From NCBI RefSeq assembly GCF_015751785.1, contig NZ_JADOTY010000001.1, positions 2,294,001 to 2,358,000 of the forward strand: a DNA stretch of 64,000 nt, in the 5' to 3' direction. Under the pieces are notes generated by a model. That model had not been told where the DNA came from. It did not search any database and saw nothing but the letters and a program-made list of their open reading frames with translations. Position numbers and translations under genes: made by a program. Origin of the DNA: Micromonospora vinacea (GTDB taxonomy: Bacteria; Actinomycetota; Actinomycetes; Mycobacteriales; Micromonosporaceae). Below, piece after piece: positions 46,196 to 56,933 of this stretch; within the stretch, counting starts at the first letter, position 1, and every line of letters begins with the position of its first letter.

Positions 46196-46220
46196 CGTCA
46201 GTTGTCGATCTGTGAAACCG

Positions 46221-49016
46221 TTACTTCTTTGCCGGAGTCACGTAGATCATGGCCGACGAGTTGTCCCCGGCAGCCTTCTTGATCGTCAGCGAGACGCCGT
46301 AGTTCACGCCCTGGTCGCCGGGGTTACCGGTGCCCAGCACGATCGCGCCGCCGCCCAGGGTCACGCCGTAGAACTCCGGCGCGGGGCTGCCGTCCGGGTT
46401 GGTGACCCGGGTGGTGTACGGCGCGTTGTCACGCGACGGCAGGACCACCGACGCGTCGTTGTCCCGGGCGTAGGCAGCACCATCGCGCATCTCGATGCCC
46501 GGGTACCAGCCCTTGGCGTCGGTGAACGCCTTCACCGGCGCCAGCCCCTTGAACTTCGTGCAGTACGCGCTGTACGGCTCGTCCGCCGCCTCCAGGCACT
46601 CGGTGAACGGGTACGTCCGCTGAAGCGTGAAGGCCGCGTTCGACGACTGCGGGCGGCTCGGAAGGTTGTCCGTCACCGACGGGTCCTTCACGGCCGCCTC
46701 ACCGGTGCGCCGCAACGGGTCGAAGTGCGAGTCGACGATGAGCAGGCCGCCCTTGGCGCCGTAGCTGGGCAGCGCGGTCATCTGCCCGGTGACGTGGTTG
46801 ACGTCGCCGAGCGCGGTGTCCCGGTACCAGACCAGCATGCCCGGAGCGTTGTAGGAGATCCGGTCGACCTTCCACGCCTCGTGCGAGTAGATGGTGTCGT
46901 AGGCGTACTTCAGGCCCTTGTCGAAGCCGTCGAAGTTGCGCCACTCCGCCAGGTAGTACTGGGCGTGCACCTCGGTGCCGCTGGAGACCTTCCAGCCGCC
47001 GCCGGTGGTGTCGACGAAGGTGCCGCCGGTGGCCGTCCAGCCGTTGGCGCCACCCTCGACGTCGTCACTCCAGGTGGTGGCGCCGCCGCCGGTGACCGAG
47101 AAGTCGTCGACGAACCAGTTGCGCTCCTCGAACGCCTCGTCGGTGGCCAGGCGCAGCCGCACCTGGACCGTCGTGCCGGCGTACGCCGACAGGTCGACGT
47201 AGTCGTGCCGCCAGCCGTCGGTGCTGCCGGTCAGGCCGTACTTCTTGCCGCCGAAGTCGTTCATCCGGCCGTTCGGGTCCGGGTAACCGTCCGGCGTGGT
47301 GACGACAGTGCCACCCTCGTCGTACACCTTCTGCTCGGTCCAGGTCGTACCGCCGTCGGTGGAGAGCTCGACGAAGCCGTAGTCCCAGTCCTCCTCGATG
47401 ATGTAGTTGTTCCACATCCAGAACTTCGAGTCGGCGGCGGCCGGCACGTCGACCGAGCGGCTCAACTTGACGTCGGCCCACTCCTGGTCGTTGTTGCTGT
47501 GCCACATCTTGGTGCCGCTGTGCGGGGTCGCCAGCGTGGTCACCTTGTCCGGCAGGTCGACCTTGATGCCGTCCTCGGAGTCGATCGGGGTGCGCGACGT
47601 CTGGCCGAGCTTCACCTCGCGCGGGTTCGACCCGGGGCGGATGGTCAGCGGGTCGGCCCAACCGAGCACCCACTTGTCCCAGATGCCCATGTGCGTCGGC
47701 AGCGCCTGGAAGATCTCACCCGAGTGTGAACCCGAGGCCATCAGGTCCCAGAAGTCCACGTCGGAGTCGGCGTTGCCGGACGTGTCGTACAGGTCCGGCA
47801 GGCCCAGGTCGTGGCCGAACTCGTGGGCGAAGACACCGACGCCGGCGTCCTCCGGCTGCACGATGTAGTTCGACGCCTTCAGGTTGGTGCCCGGGATGGT
47901 GTAACCACCGGCGACCGTGGAGGAGTGCGCCCACACGGCGTACACACCCTCGGCGCCGCCACCACGGGACTTGCCCTGGCCGGCGTGCACCAGCACGAGG
48001 TGGTCGATCACGCCGTCCGGCTCGAAGACGTTGCCGTCACCGTCGCGGTCGGCCTGGTCCTCGATGTCGTAGTCGGCCCACGGGAAGTTCGGGTCCTTCG
48101 CGACGAGCGCGTCGATCGCGTCGGTCGCCAGGCGGCCCGCGCCGGCTGGGTTGTCCGGGTGGCCGTTCATCGACTGCTCACGGCCGGGAACCCACGCGCC
48201 GGTCTCGTCCTGGAAGCAGCGGTTGGCCGCGTACCAGCCCTCCGAGTGCGGCACGGTGATCCACGGGCTGGCCTGCCCGTCCACCGTGTACGCGTTCTTG
48301 GACATCTCCAGGTACATGTTGTGCATGGTGCGACCGGACAGGTCGACGCCCTTCTTGCCGTCCGGGCCCTTCAGGTCCGTGCGGACCCGCTCGGTGATGC
48401 CCTTCTTGCTGTAGAGCATCTTGTTGTAGTGCTGCGGCGAGAAGTCCGGCACCCACATCGAGTTGTTGTCCTCGTGGGGCAGGCGCGCCGGGTCCGGGAT
48501 CTTGTTGTGCTTCGGGCCGTTCTGGACCGTGCCGGGGACGCAGGTGCGGTCCTCGAACACCGTCTTGGGGACCATCACGCCGGTGAAGTCGTCGTTGGCC
48601 TTGTCGTTGAACTCGACAAGCAGCGTCAGCAGCTTCGCGGTCTGGGTGGTCGGCGCCTTCTTGAACTTGCGGGGGTTCTGGCCCGTCCGCAGCGACTTGG
48701 CCTCGTCCTTGGCCAGCTGGCGCGCGGTCACCGGGTTGCCCCGGGCGTGCTTCTGGTCGAACGCACGCGCGGACTCTGCGGCAGGGGTGTAGATGCCACC
48801 CTTGCCCTTCACCTCACGGCCGGTGGTGTCCGGCTGCACCTCGGGCTCGGCGTAGTTGATGTAGTGCTCGTCGGCGCCGATCACCGCCAGGGGGGTGCCG
48901 GACGCCGGCTGGGCTGCCGCACTGCCACTCACGGTCAGTGAGGTGGCCGCGAGGGCGATGACGGGCAGGGCGACGAGTAGTCGTCGCCGCGCCCTGGACT
49001 GCGGTTTGTGGTTCAT
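46221..49016 (-). CDS. Secreted M6 metalloprotease, immune inhibitor A type (paralogue)
   Basis: 931 residues, same layout as the neighbouring protease. Signal peptide 1-34 (RRRLLVALPVIALAATSLTV, SAAAQP). Zinc motif H398-E-F-G-H402 followed by DLGLPDLYD; DRDGDGNVFEPDGVIDHL forms a calcium-like loop. C-terminal beta domains include WDYGFVELSTDGGTTWTEQK and VRLRLATDEAFEERNWFVDD. The N-terminal propeptide is longer than in the neighbour. ATG 49016 is preceded by GGAG. The two genes are separated by their own terminator and promoter region. Confidence 0.92.
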   Translation of the reverse strand: MNHKPQSRARRRLLVALPVIALAATSLTVSGSAAAQPASGTPLAVIGADEHYINYAEPEVQPDTTGREVKGKGGIYTPAAESARAFDQKHARGNPVTARQLAKDEAKSLRTGQNPRKFKKAPTTQTAKLLTLLVEFNDKANDDFTGVMVPKTVFEDRTCVPGTVQNGPKHNKIPDPARLPHEDNNSMWVPDFSPQHYNKMLYSKKGITERVRTDLKGPDGKKGVDLSGRTMHNMYLEMSKNAYTVDGQASPWITVPHSEGWYAANRCFQDETGAWVPGREQSMNGHPDNPAGAGRLATDAIDALVAKDPNFPWADYDIEDQADRDGDGNVFEPDGVIDHLVLVHAGQGKSRGGGAEGVYAVWAHSSTVAGGYTIPGTNLKASNYIVQPEDAGVGVFAHEFGHDLGLPDLYDTSGNADSDVDFWDLMASGSHSGEIFQALPTHMGIWDKWVLGWADPLTIRPGSNPREVKLGQTSRTPIDSEDGIKVDLPDKVTTLATPHSGTKMWHSNNDQEWADVKLSRSVDVPAAADSKFWMWNNYIIEEDWDYGFVELSTDGGTTWTEQKVYDEGGTVVTTPDGYPDPNGRMNDFGGKKYGLTGSTDGWRHDYVDLSAYAGTTVQVRLRLATDEAFEERNWFVDDFSVTGGGATTWSDDVEGGANGWTATGGTFVDTTGGGWKVSSGTEVHAQYYLAEWRNFDGFDKGLKYAYDTIYSHEAWKVDRISYNAPGMLVWYRDTALGDVNHVTGQMTALPSYGAKGGLLIVDSHFDPLRRTGEAAVKDPSVTDNLPSRPQSSNAAFTLQRTYPFTECLEAADEPYSAYCTKFKGLAPVKAFTDAKGWYPGIEMRDGAAYARDNDASVVLPSRDNAPYTTRVTNPDGSPAPEFYGVTLGGGAIVLGTGNPGDQGVNYGVSLTIKKAAGDNSSAMIYVTPAKK

Positions 49017-49232
49017 GCCGCTCCGTTTCTCGGGCATGGGGAGGAGGACGTTGGCCTGGCCGACCATCGAAGCGATGTGTGTCGAACTCTTCCAACCTGC
49101 GTGAACCTAAAGCACAACCGGCTGAAAGGACAGAGGTGATCTACGCCTGTGCCCGTTCAGCTTCTCCCGACTCCCCCGACCGACCGATGTGACAGTGGTG
49201 AGGCGGCGCGGACCGTACCCGTAAGACATGAC

Positions 49233-49266
49233 GGAGGGTGGCGGTCCGCACGGACCGCCACCCTCC
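49233..49266. terminator. Terminator after acs
   Basis: Perfect 16-bp arms GGAGGGTGGCGGTCCG (49233-49248) and complement (49251-49266), loop CA, 17 bp past the acs stop on the minus strand. Confidence 0.85.
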
Positions 49267-49283
49267 AATGAGTACGCCTACCG

Positions 49284-51248
<1,965 letters not shown>

Positions 51249-51467
51249 GCCGTGGCTCCTCATCCTCGGGGTGACCTGGGTCTCGATGGCACGAGGGTAG
51301 TCGCGGGGCCCGCGACCGGCCACGGCTGCCCACTGCGTCGCGCCGAGTGGCCCCCGCCGCGCGCCCGGCGGCCCGTCCCCGCCGGTTCGCCCCCGGGTCG
51401 GGTGGTCCGGGTCGCGTTGCGGGCGGGTGCGGCCCGCCGCGCCGGGACGGGTCGTTAGCGTGGCGGG

Positions 51468-52214
51468 GTGACCACCGACCCGCTCGCGCCCCTGCTCGCG
51501 CTCGCCGACATCACCGCCGCCGTCGAGCAGGCCCGCGCGCGGTTCGACCAGGCGCTCGGGCACCGGGCGCTGCGCCGACACGGTGGCCAGGTGGCCGCCG
51601 AGGTCAGCCTGCGCTCCGCGGTGGCCAGCGCAGCCCTTGAGGGGGCCGGGCACGAGCGTGAGGCGGTCCGGGCGGGCACCGTCACCGACCCGGTGCTCCA
51701 GGGTGCGCTGCGGGTCGCCGGAGCGCTGCCGGGCCTGAGTGAGCTGTGGCCGAAGGCGCCCCGCCAGGCGCTCGCGAAGCTGCACGTGCTCGCCGCCCGG
51801 GACCTGGTGTCGGAAGCCGAACTGGGCCGCCCGGTCGCCGACCCGGTGGTCGCCACCCGACTGGACGGGCTGGCCGGCCTCGTCGCCGGCGGCACGAAGG
51901 TCTCCCCGCTGGTGCTCGCCGCGGTCGTACACGGGGAGTTGCTGAACCTGCGCCCGTTCGCCGGGCCGTCCGGCGTGGTGGCCCGCGGGGCCGCCCGGCT
52001 GGTGCTGCTCGCCAGCGGCCTCGACCCGCGCGGCCTGCTCGCCGTCGACGTCGGGCACCGCGAGCGGGAGCCCGAGTACGTTGGCGCGGCCGGTGCCTTC
52101 GCCACCGGCACCCCCGACGGGCTGCGCTCCTGGCTACGCCACTACATGGCCGCCGTCGAGGTCGGCGCCGATCAACTCACCACCATCGGCGACGAGATCC
52201 TCGCCGCCGCCTGA
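51468..52214 (+). CDS. Fic/DOC-like protein with degenerate motif
   Basis: 248 residues, Ala/Leu-rich helical protein. The segment [20 protein letters not shown] lines up with the Fic core HPFxxGNGRxxR, with His replaced by Arg and GNG by GPSG, so AMP-transferase activity is doubtful. In many actinobacteria this gene sits between acs and the HAD phosphatase gene and is often called an oxidoreductase without basis. GTG 51468 gives [19 protein letters not shown]. Convergent with the HAD gene. Confidence 0.75.
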   Translation: MTTDPLAPLLALADITAAVEQARARFDQALGHRALRRHGGQVAAEVSLRSAVASAALEGAGHEREAVRAGTVTDPVLQGALRVAGALPGLSELWPKAPRQALAKLHVLAARDLVSEAELGRPVADPVVATRLDGLAGLVAGGTKVSPLVLAAVVHGELLNLRPFAGPSGVVARGAARLVLLASGLDPRGLLAVDVGHREREPEYVGAAGAFATGTPDGLRSWLRHYMAAVEVGADQLTTIGDEILAAA

Positions 52215-52228
52215 GCGGTTGGGTGGGG

Positions 52229-53032
52229 TCAGGCGGTGGTGGCGGCTCGGGTGCGGCGGTGCCGGCCGTACCAGGCGATGCCGATGGCCACACCCACCCC
52301 GACCCCCAGGGCCGCCGCGGCCACCGGGACTGCGGGCCGTTCCCGCAGCCGCCGGCCCAGCGGGATCGGGTGCCGGAACTCCAGCACCGGCCACGCGTTC
52401 TCCGAGGCCAGCTTGCGCAGCTGCCGGTCCGGGTTGACCACGCTCGGGTGGCCGACGCACTCCAGCAACGGGCGATCGCTGTACGAGTCGGAGTAGGCGT
52501 ACGAATCAGCCAGGTCGTAGTCCCGGGCGGCGGCCAACTCGCTGACCGCCTCCACCTTGCTCGGGCCGGCCGCGTAGAACTCGACCTCGCCGCTGTACCG
52601 GCCGTCCGCCACCGTCATCCGAGTGGCGATCACGTCGGTCACCCCGAGCAGCTCGCCGATCGGCCGGACCATCTCCTCACCGGACGCCGACACCAGCACC
52701 ACGTCCCGCCCGGCCGCCTGGTGCTCCTCGATCAGGGCGGCGGCTTCGGCGTACACGTAGGGGTTGATCAGCTCGTGCAGTGTCTCCGCGACGATCTGGC
52801 GGACCTGCTCCACCTGCCAGCCCTTGCAGAGCGCAGCCAGGTAGTCCCGTGTTCGGGCCATGGTCTGCTCGTCGGTGCCGCCCAGCCGGAACATCAGCTG
52901 CGCGTACGCCGACTTGACCACGTCACGCCGGGTGATCAGCCCATCCCGGTAGAACGGCCGACCGAACGCCAGGGCGCTCGACTTGGCGATGACGGTCTTG
53001 TCCAGATCGAAGAAAGCGGCACTTCGGCCCAC
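52229..53032 (-). CDS. HAD-IB family phosphatase, SerB-like
   Basis: 267 residues. HAD motif I FFDLDKT (D9, D11), motif II VVLVSASGEE, motif III GPSKVEAV and motif IV YAYSDSYSDRPLLECVGHP. The C-terminal hydrophobic stretch AVPVAAAALGVGVGVAIGIA with a basic tail suggests membrane attachment. Resembles mycobacterial Rv3661 and phosphoserine-phosphatase-like enzymes; substrate unknown. Divergent from the 6C RNA gene, as in mycobacteria. Confidence 0.9.
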   Translation of the reverse strand: MGRSAAFFDLDKTVIAKSSALAFGRPFYRDGLITRRDVVKSAYAQLMFRLGGTDEQTMARTRDYLAALCKGWQVEQVRQIVAETLHELINPYVYAEAAALIEEHQAAGRDVVLVSASGEEMVRPIGELLGVTDVIATRMTVADGRYSGEVEFYAAGPSKVEAVSELAAARDYDLADSYAYSDSYSDRPLLECVGHPSVVNPDRQLRKLASENAWPVLEFRHPIPLGRRLRERPAVPVAAAALGVGVGVAIGIAWYGRHRRTRAATTA

Positions 53033-53235
53033 GGCGCGAAAGTCTAGCCGGATGGTCTATCGTCGGCGGGTGCCCGGGGTCATGCCACCCCTCAGACCTG
53101 CGGGCTCTCCGCTCTACGTGATCACGCTCACACTCTGCGAGGAGATTTTCGCAGTGAGTGGAGGCAGCACCACTCGACGTGACGGGCCCGCTCAGGCAGA
53201 CTTGTCCGTACGACGAGCTTTCACATCCTCGAAAC
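53033..53235. other. Region between HAD gene and 6C RNA
   Basis: Carries no gene. A stem-loop (CACT-CTGCGA at 53131-53140 pairing with TCGCAG-TG-AGTG at 53149-53160, 8-base loop) lies midway; it could be part of the HAD gene leader or an operator. A TTGTCC sequence at 53202-53207 could be the -35 of the 6C RNA promoter; the -10 is unclear. Confidence 0.45.
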
Positions 53236-53347
53236 AGGCAGACCCTCAGCGGTTGCACCCCCCGTGACCGCTGAGTGGTTCGGCTCGACCCCCCCGGAGC
53301 CGAACCTCCGACGACCCCCGTCTCCCCCCGACGGGGGTCGTCCCTTT
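53236..53347 (+). ncRNA. 6C small RNA
   Basis: Three successive hairpins each with a run of six or more C in the loop: CTCAGCGGT (53245-53253)/ACCGCTGAG (53267-53275) with C6; GGTTCGGCTC (53277-53286)/GAGCCGAACC (53297-53306) with C7; ACGACCCCCGTC (53311-53322)/GACGGGGGTCGT (53330-53341) with C6 and a CCCTTTC tail acting as terminator. C-rich loops in tandem stems define the actinobacterial 6C RNA (B11 in Mycobacterium tuberculosis), which also lies between the HAD gene and ssd. Known to act by base pairing to G-rich mRNA sites. The 5' end is estimated. Confidence 0.85.
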
Positions 53348-53439
53348 CTGCTGGAAGCGCTCCACCACAGCTCACAAGTCGTCCTCCGACCCGTCCAGAC
53401 CGTCCAGGGACGGCGTTTCTAGGGCCGGAGGCAGCAGAG
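53323..53439 (+). repeat. Direct repeat A, possible att site at the 6C RNA 3' end
   Basis: Starts in the loop of the 6C terminator and runs past it. Repeated imperfectly at 57678-57792: first 26 bases with one mismatch, then a diverged middle, an exact 15-mer CAGACCGTCCAGGGA (53396-53410) and an exact 12-mer GAGGCAGCAGAG (53428-53439), in the same order and spacing within two bases. Confidence 0.75.
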
Positions 53440-53573
53440 AGGCGGCAGAGCCGTCGAACGCCTCCAGGAGGCGAGCGGCCAGGTTGGGCACTGCTGGTGT
53501 GAGCGGTGCCGGAGGTGGCGCACCGGGGCGGTGTCTGACGGTCCGCCGATGTCGGCCATTCGGCCTGCGGGCC

Positions 53574-54545
53574 TCACGAATGCGGAGCGGCCGAGGTAAC
53601 CAACATGTCGCCGAGGTCGGAGCGGCGGTAGAGCACCGATCGGCCGTGTCGGGTGCCGACCAGCAGTCCGCCCGCGCGCAATGCTCGAAGGTGCTGATTG
53701 ACCGCTGTCGGGGTGACGCCGAGGCGGGCGGCCAACTCGGTGGAGGAGGCGGGCGTGTCGAGATGGCTGAGCAGACCGGCCCGAGTGGTGCCCAAAAGTC
53801 CCGCGAGACCGTCTGGTGCGGGCAGGACCTGCGGCTCCCACAGGGTCGCCGCGCCACGCGCGGAATAGAGGATCATCGGTGGCTCGTCGGCCGAGATGGG
53901 TGTCGAGGCGTTGGTGGTCCACAGGCTCGGCACCAGGGTCAGCCCGCCATTGGCCGGTCGCGCGTAGTCGAGCTTCGAGCGCAGCCGTACCTCGACCACG
54001 TTTCCGACGAGCCGCACCGTGTCCGACAATCCGCTGAGCATCGTGGCGAGACCCCGCTGGGCGATTTGTCGTCCTCGGAAGGTGACGTCGCCTTCGAGGA
54101 TCGCCCGCATCCGTGGCCAGTGCGGCTCGAAGCAGAACCGCCAGTACGTGGCGAGCGCATCGATGATCCGATTGAGCACCTCTGCGGCGGAACCCTGTAG
54201 TGGTTCGGGAAGTGGCGTCGCGCCGTGCACCGCTCGCAGGTCTCGTTCGATGACCGTCGGGTCGGTACTGGCCAGTTTCGCGAGTTCGTCGTCGAAGCGG
54301 GTCAGCGGTGAGTGCGGACGCGGGTTGAGAAAATCAGGTGTCCACAGCCGGACGTCCGTCAATGCGAGCAGCATGGCCTCGTCAAGGCTGCCGCGCACGG
54401 CTTCGAGCGCGTGTAGCCAGCGCAACTGAAGCGGAAATCGTCCTGGATCGCGCCAAGCCCGCAGGGACAGCACCGCCTCGTTGAGCGGGGACACCGCGAA
54501 CCGGAGATCGGCCACATCCATGCCGAGCAGCTCGTACCGGACCAT
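53574..54545 (-). CDS. ArsR-type regulator with DUF5937-like N-terminus
   Basis: 323 residues. The C-terminal 80 residues form a winged helix-turn-helix of ArsR type (AGLLSHLDTPASSTELAARL, GVTPTAVNQHLRALRAGGLL, then GRSVLYRRSDLGD). The N-terminal part (VRYELLGMDVADLRFAVSPL, LRAWRDPGRFPLQLRWL) is the DUF5937 domain found with such regulators. Divergent from an MFS gene across 57 bp, so it is probably the local repressor. First gene of the segment bounded by the direct repeats. Confidence 0.88.
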   Translation of the reverse strand: MVRYELLGMDVADLRFAVSPLNEAVLSLRAWRDPGRFPLQLRWLHALEAVRGSLDEAMLLALTDVRLWTPDFLNPRPHSPLTRFDDELAKLASTDPTVIERDLRAVHGATPLPEPLQGSAAEVLNRIIDALATYWRFCFEPHWPRMRAILEGDVTFRGRQIAQRGLATMLSGLSDTVRLVGNVVEVRLRSKLDYARPANGGLTLVPSLWTTNASTPISADEPPMILYSARGAATLWEPQVLPAPDGLAGLLGTTRAGLLSHLDTPASSTELAARLGVTPTAVNQHLRALRAGGLLVGTRHGRSVLYRRSDLGDMLVTSAAPHS

Positions 54546-54602
54546 GAAGCAAAAGGCTACATCGTTGGCGTGGTCGGCCGGTACGCTGCGACAACTGACG
54601 GC

Positions 54603-55868
54603 ATGCATCTTGTGACAGACCGCCACCGGTCAGCGGCGGCCGGCTGGGTTCGGCGGTACCTGCGTCCGGACGATCCCGTCGCCCGCGCGCTGACCTGGGC
54701 CACCATGACCAGCTCGCTTTCCAAGGGAGTCTTTTTCAGCGTCAGCGTGCTGTTCTTCACACACGTCGCCGGCTTCGCCGCGACCACGGTCGGGCTCGGG
54801 TTGACGATCGCCGGGGCGGTCGCCGTCGCCGCTTCGTTGGCTGCGGGCTACCTGGCCCGTGTCGTCGGCGCGCGCCGGGTGCTGATCGCCACAACCGCCG
54901 GCCAGGGCCTGGCGCTGGTGGCCTACCTCCTGGTCCACACCCCGGCCGCGTTCGTTGTCGTCGCCTGTGCCGCCGTCGGACAACAGGCCATGCAGCGCAC
55001 CGCCCTGACGACGATGATCGCCGAGTCGTTCACCGGTCCGGACCGCGTGGAGATGCGCGCCCGCCTGCGGGTGGTCACCAACGCCTTCATCGGCGTGGGA
55101 ACCGCGCTGGCAGCCGTCGCCCTCGTGCTCGACACGAAACTGGCATATCTGCTGGCGATGCTCACCACCGGAGCACTGCTGTTCGTCTCCGCATTCTTGC
55201 TGCGCCGGATGGACCGCGGCGCCGAGCTCACCGCGACCGACGGGTCTCGGACGGCCGGCGTACGCCAATCACCACTGCGCGACCGGACCTATCTGGCCAT
55301 CACCGGCCTCTACGCCGTCATGAGCATGCAAGTTGGCATGCTCACGGTGGGGGTACCACTCTGGGTCGCCGGCTCGACGAAGGCACCCCCGGCGACCATC
55401 GCGGCGCTGCTGGCATTGAACACCGTCATCGTGTCCCTGCTTCAGATCTGGGCGGCACGCGGAGCGAAAACCATCCGCTCGGCCGGCCGCGCGGTCGCCG
55501 GGGCCGGTACATTGCTCGCGCTGGCCTGTGGCCTGTACGCCCTGTCCGCCCACGGCGCGATCACTGTCGTCGTGGTGATGCTGACGCTCGCGACCGTGGC
55601 ACACAGCCTCGCCGAGATCCTGTCCGAGGCAGGCAGTTGGACGCTCGCCTTCGAGCTTGCCGACCCTGCCAACGTCGGCGCGTACCAGGGTGTCAGCCAG
55701 ACCGGAGCGGCACTGGGCTCGATGCTCGCGCCGCTGGTCGTGACGGCGACCGCGCTTGAGCACGGTTGGCCCGGTTGGATTCTTCTCGGCGTGCTGTTCC
55801 TCCTCGCGGGATCATTGACGATGGCGCTGGTCCGACGACAGGTGGACGGGTCGCTATTGTCTGCCTGA
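54603..55868 (+). CDS. MFS transporter regulated by the divergent ArsR-type gene
   Basis: 421 residues, 12 helices. GYLARVVGARRVLIATTAGQ is the loop 2-3 motif; second half ALNTVIVSLLQIWAARGAK. ATG 54603 (MHLVTDRHR) sits 57 bp from the divergent regulator start; an earlier in-frame GTG would overlap the regulator leader. Resembles drug-efflux MFS proteins. Substrate unknown. Confidence 0.88.
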   Translation: MHLVTDRHRSAAAGWVRRYLRPDDPVARALTWATMTSSLSKGVFFSVSVLFFTHVAGFAATTVGLGLTIAGAVAVAASLAAGYLARVVGARRVLIATTAGQGLALVAYLLVHTPAAFVVVACAAVGQQAMQRTALTTMIAESFTGPDRVEMRARLRVVTNAFIGVGTALAAVALVLDTKLAYLLAMLTTGALLFVSAFLLRRMDRGAELTATDGSRTAGVRQSPLRDRTYLAITGLYAVMSMQVGMLTVGVPLWVAGSTKAPPATIAALLALNTVIVSLLQIWAARGAKTIRSAGRAVAGAGTLLALACGLYALSAHGAITVVVVMLTLATVAHSLAEILSEAGSWTLAFELADPANVGAYQGVSQTGAALGSMLAPLVVTATALEHGWPGWILLGVLFLLAGSLTMALVRRQVDGSLLSA

Positions 55869-55890
55869 AAGAGCGTGCCGGCGAAGTCGG

Positions 55891-55934
55891 GTCTCAGGAC
55901 CTGCGTGACAGACCGGTCTCAGGACCTGCGTGAC
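55891..55934. repeat. Two copies of a 19-bp direct repeat
   Basis: GTCTCAGGACCTGCGTGAC occurs at 55891-55909 and 55916-55934 (25-bp period). The copies span the 3' end of the TPR gene, whose last residues and stop fall inside them, so one copy duplicates the gene end. Confidence 0.85.
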
Positions 55935-56823
55935 TTGTCCGGCTAGACGATCTACGGCCAGTCGTAGATTCTTCTGATCGGCGGTTGTGCCGTGCGTCGT
56001 GACGGAGCAGGAGAAGAAGCCCGAAGACGCTCGATATCGCGAGGGCGGTCAGGCCAAGGAGGGCTGCGGCTGGGATTTCTCGTGTAGCGCCGTAACCCGC
56101 GCCTGCCACGACAACTCCGGCGGCGCCCGCCGCTGCCGACACCTGGGGCAGTGTGAGCATCGGGAGCACGCCGCGTGCCGACCAAGTGAACATGCCTCTG
56201 ACAAGGATGACGGCCAGCGCGACAAGGCAGGGCCACACCATCCAACGAGCGTCCATCGACCTGCCGGTGTCTACCGCGAACCAACCAAGCAGCAACACGA
56301 TCGCGGCCGGGAGTGTCACAAGGTGTATCGCGACGGTTAGGGTCCGGCGATGGCGCCTCCGATACTGCCTGGCCAGGTGCCGTGCAGGGGCACTGTCCGG
56401 ATTCACGGTGAGCGCCCGCTGGATGAGCTCCTTGAACCGCGCTACGTCGCGATCGACCTCGACGACGTTCCGGGCGAGCAGGCTCAGCGCCTCGTGGTCA
56501 TCGGGCGCAAGCTCCACCGCGCGCTTCGCGTCGGCATACGAATCCCCGTCCCGGTTGAGCATGAGAAAAGCGAGCGCCCGGTAGCGGTAGGCAGCCACGT
56601 CCTCGGGGTCGATTTCGATTGCTCGACCAGCCGCATCGACCGCAGCGGCATGGTCGTCGAGACCAATCAAGGCGCCGGCGAGTCGGTGCCAGGCGATGCC
56701 GTCATCCGGGTGCGCGTTCAGGTGCTCGCGCAGCAGTTCGATGGCGGGCCCGAACTGCTCGGCCCGAACCAGTTCGCGCGCACGTTCGACCGCATCAACG
56801 CCGTCTCCGGACTGCGGTTCCAA
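55894..56823 (-). CDS. TPR-repeat membrane protein
   Basis: 309 residues. Residues 10-150 hold about four tetratricopeptide repeats (AIELLREHLNAHPDDGIAWH, AVDAAGRAIEIDPEDVAAYR, DAKRAVELAPDDHEALSLLA). Residues 165-285 contain four predicted transmembrane helices (LVTLPAAIVLLLGWFAV and others). The C-terminal tail is basic and Ser-rich. Likely a membrane-tethered scaffold; partner unknown. The ending SHAGPETGLSRRS is shaped by a 19-bp direct repeat. Confidence 0.85.
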   Translation of the reverse strand: MEPQSGDGVDAVERARELVRAEQFGPAIELLREHLNAHPDDGIAWHRLAGALIGLDDHAAAVDAAGRAIEIDPEDVAAYRYRALAFLMLNRDGDSYADAKRAVELAPDDHEALSLLARNVVEVDRDVARFKELIQRALTVNPDSAPARHLARQYRRRHRRTLTVAIHLVTLPAAIVLLLGWFAVDTGRSMDARWMVWPCLVALAVILVRGMFTWSARGVLPMLTLPQVSAAAGAAGVVVAGAGYGATREIPAAALLGLTALAISSVFGLLLLLRHDARHNRRSEESTTGRRSSSRTSHAGPETGLSRRS

Positions 56824-56933
56824 GCCGCTGCTCCTATCCCCGCCTGATCAGCCAGTGAAGAAGTATCGCCCAGATCTGCGGCGCCCGTCAGTACGAAAGT
56901 GCCACTCACTCACGCCGGCCGCGTCAGTTGAGG

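Larger units (their letters stand above)
45903..46220. other. Intergenic region between the two M6 protease genes
   Basis: 318 bp, more AT-rich than the surroundings. It holds the terminator of the upstream protease gene (46162-46195), a palindrome TCCCACTAGTGGGA (45962-45975), and on the minus strand a TAACTAT -10-like sequence about 20 bp before the palindrome that could start the 45902 gene. Confidence 0.55.

Noticed and set aside
53277..53306. tRNA-like fragment GGTTCGGCTC ... GAGCCGAACC
   Set aside because: It is the second C-loop hairpin of the 6C RNA; no acceptor stem, anticodon arm or CCA end.
53372..53857. A minus-strand frame from the regulator gene into repeat A
   Set aside because: Overlaps the end of the ArsR-type gene in another frame and has no recognisable domain.
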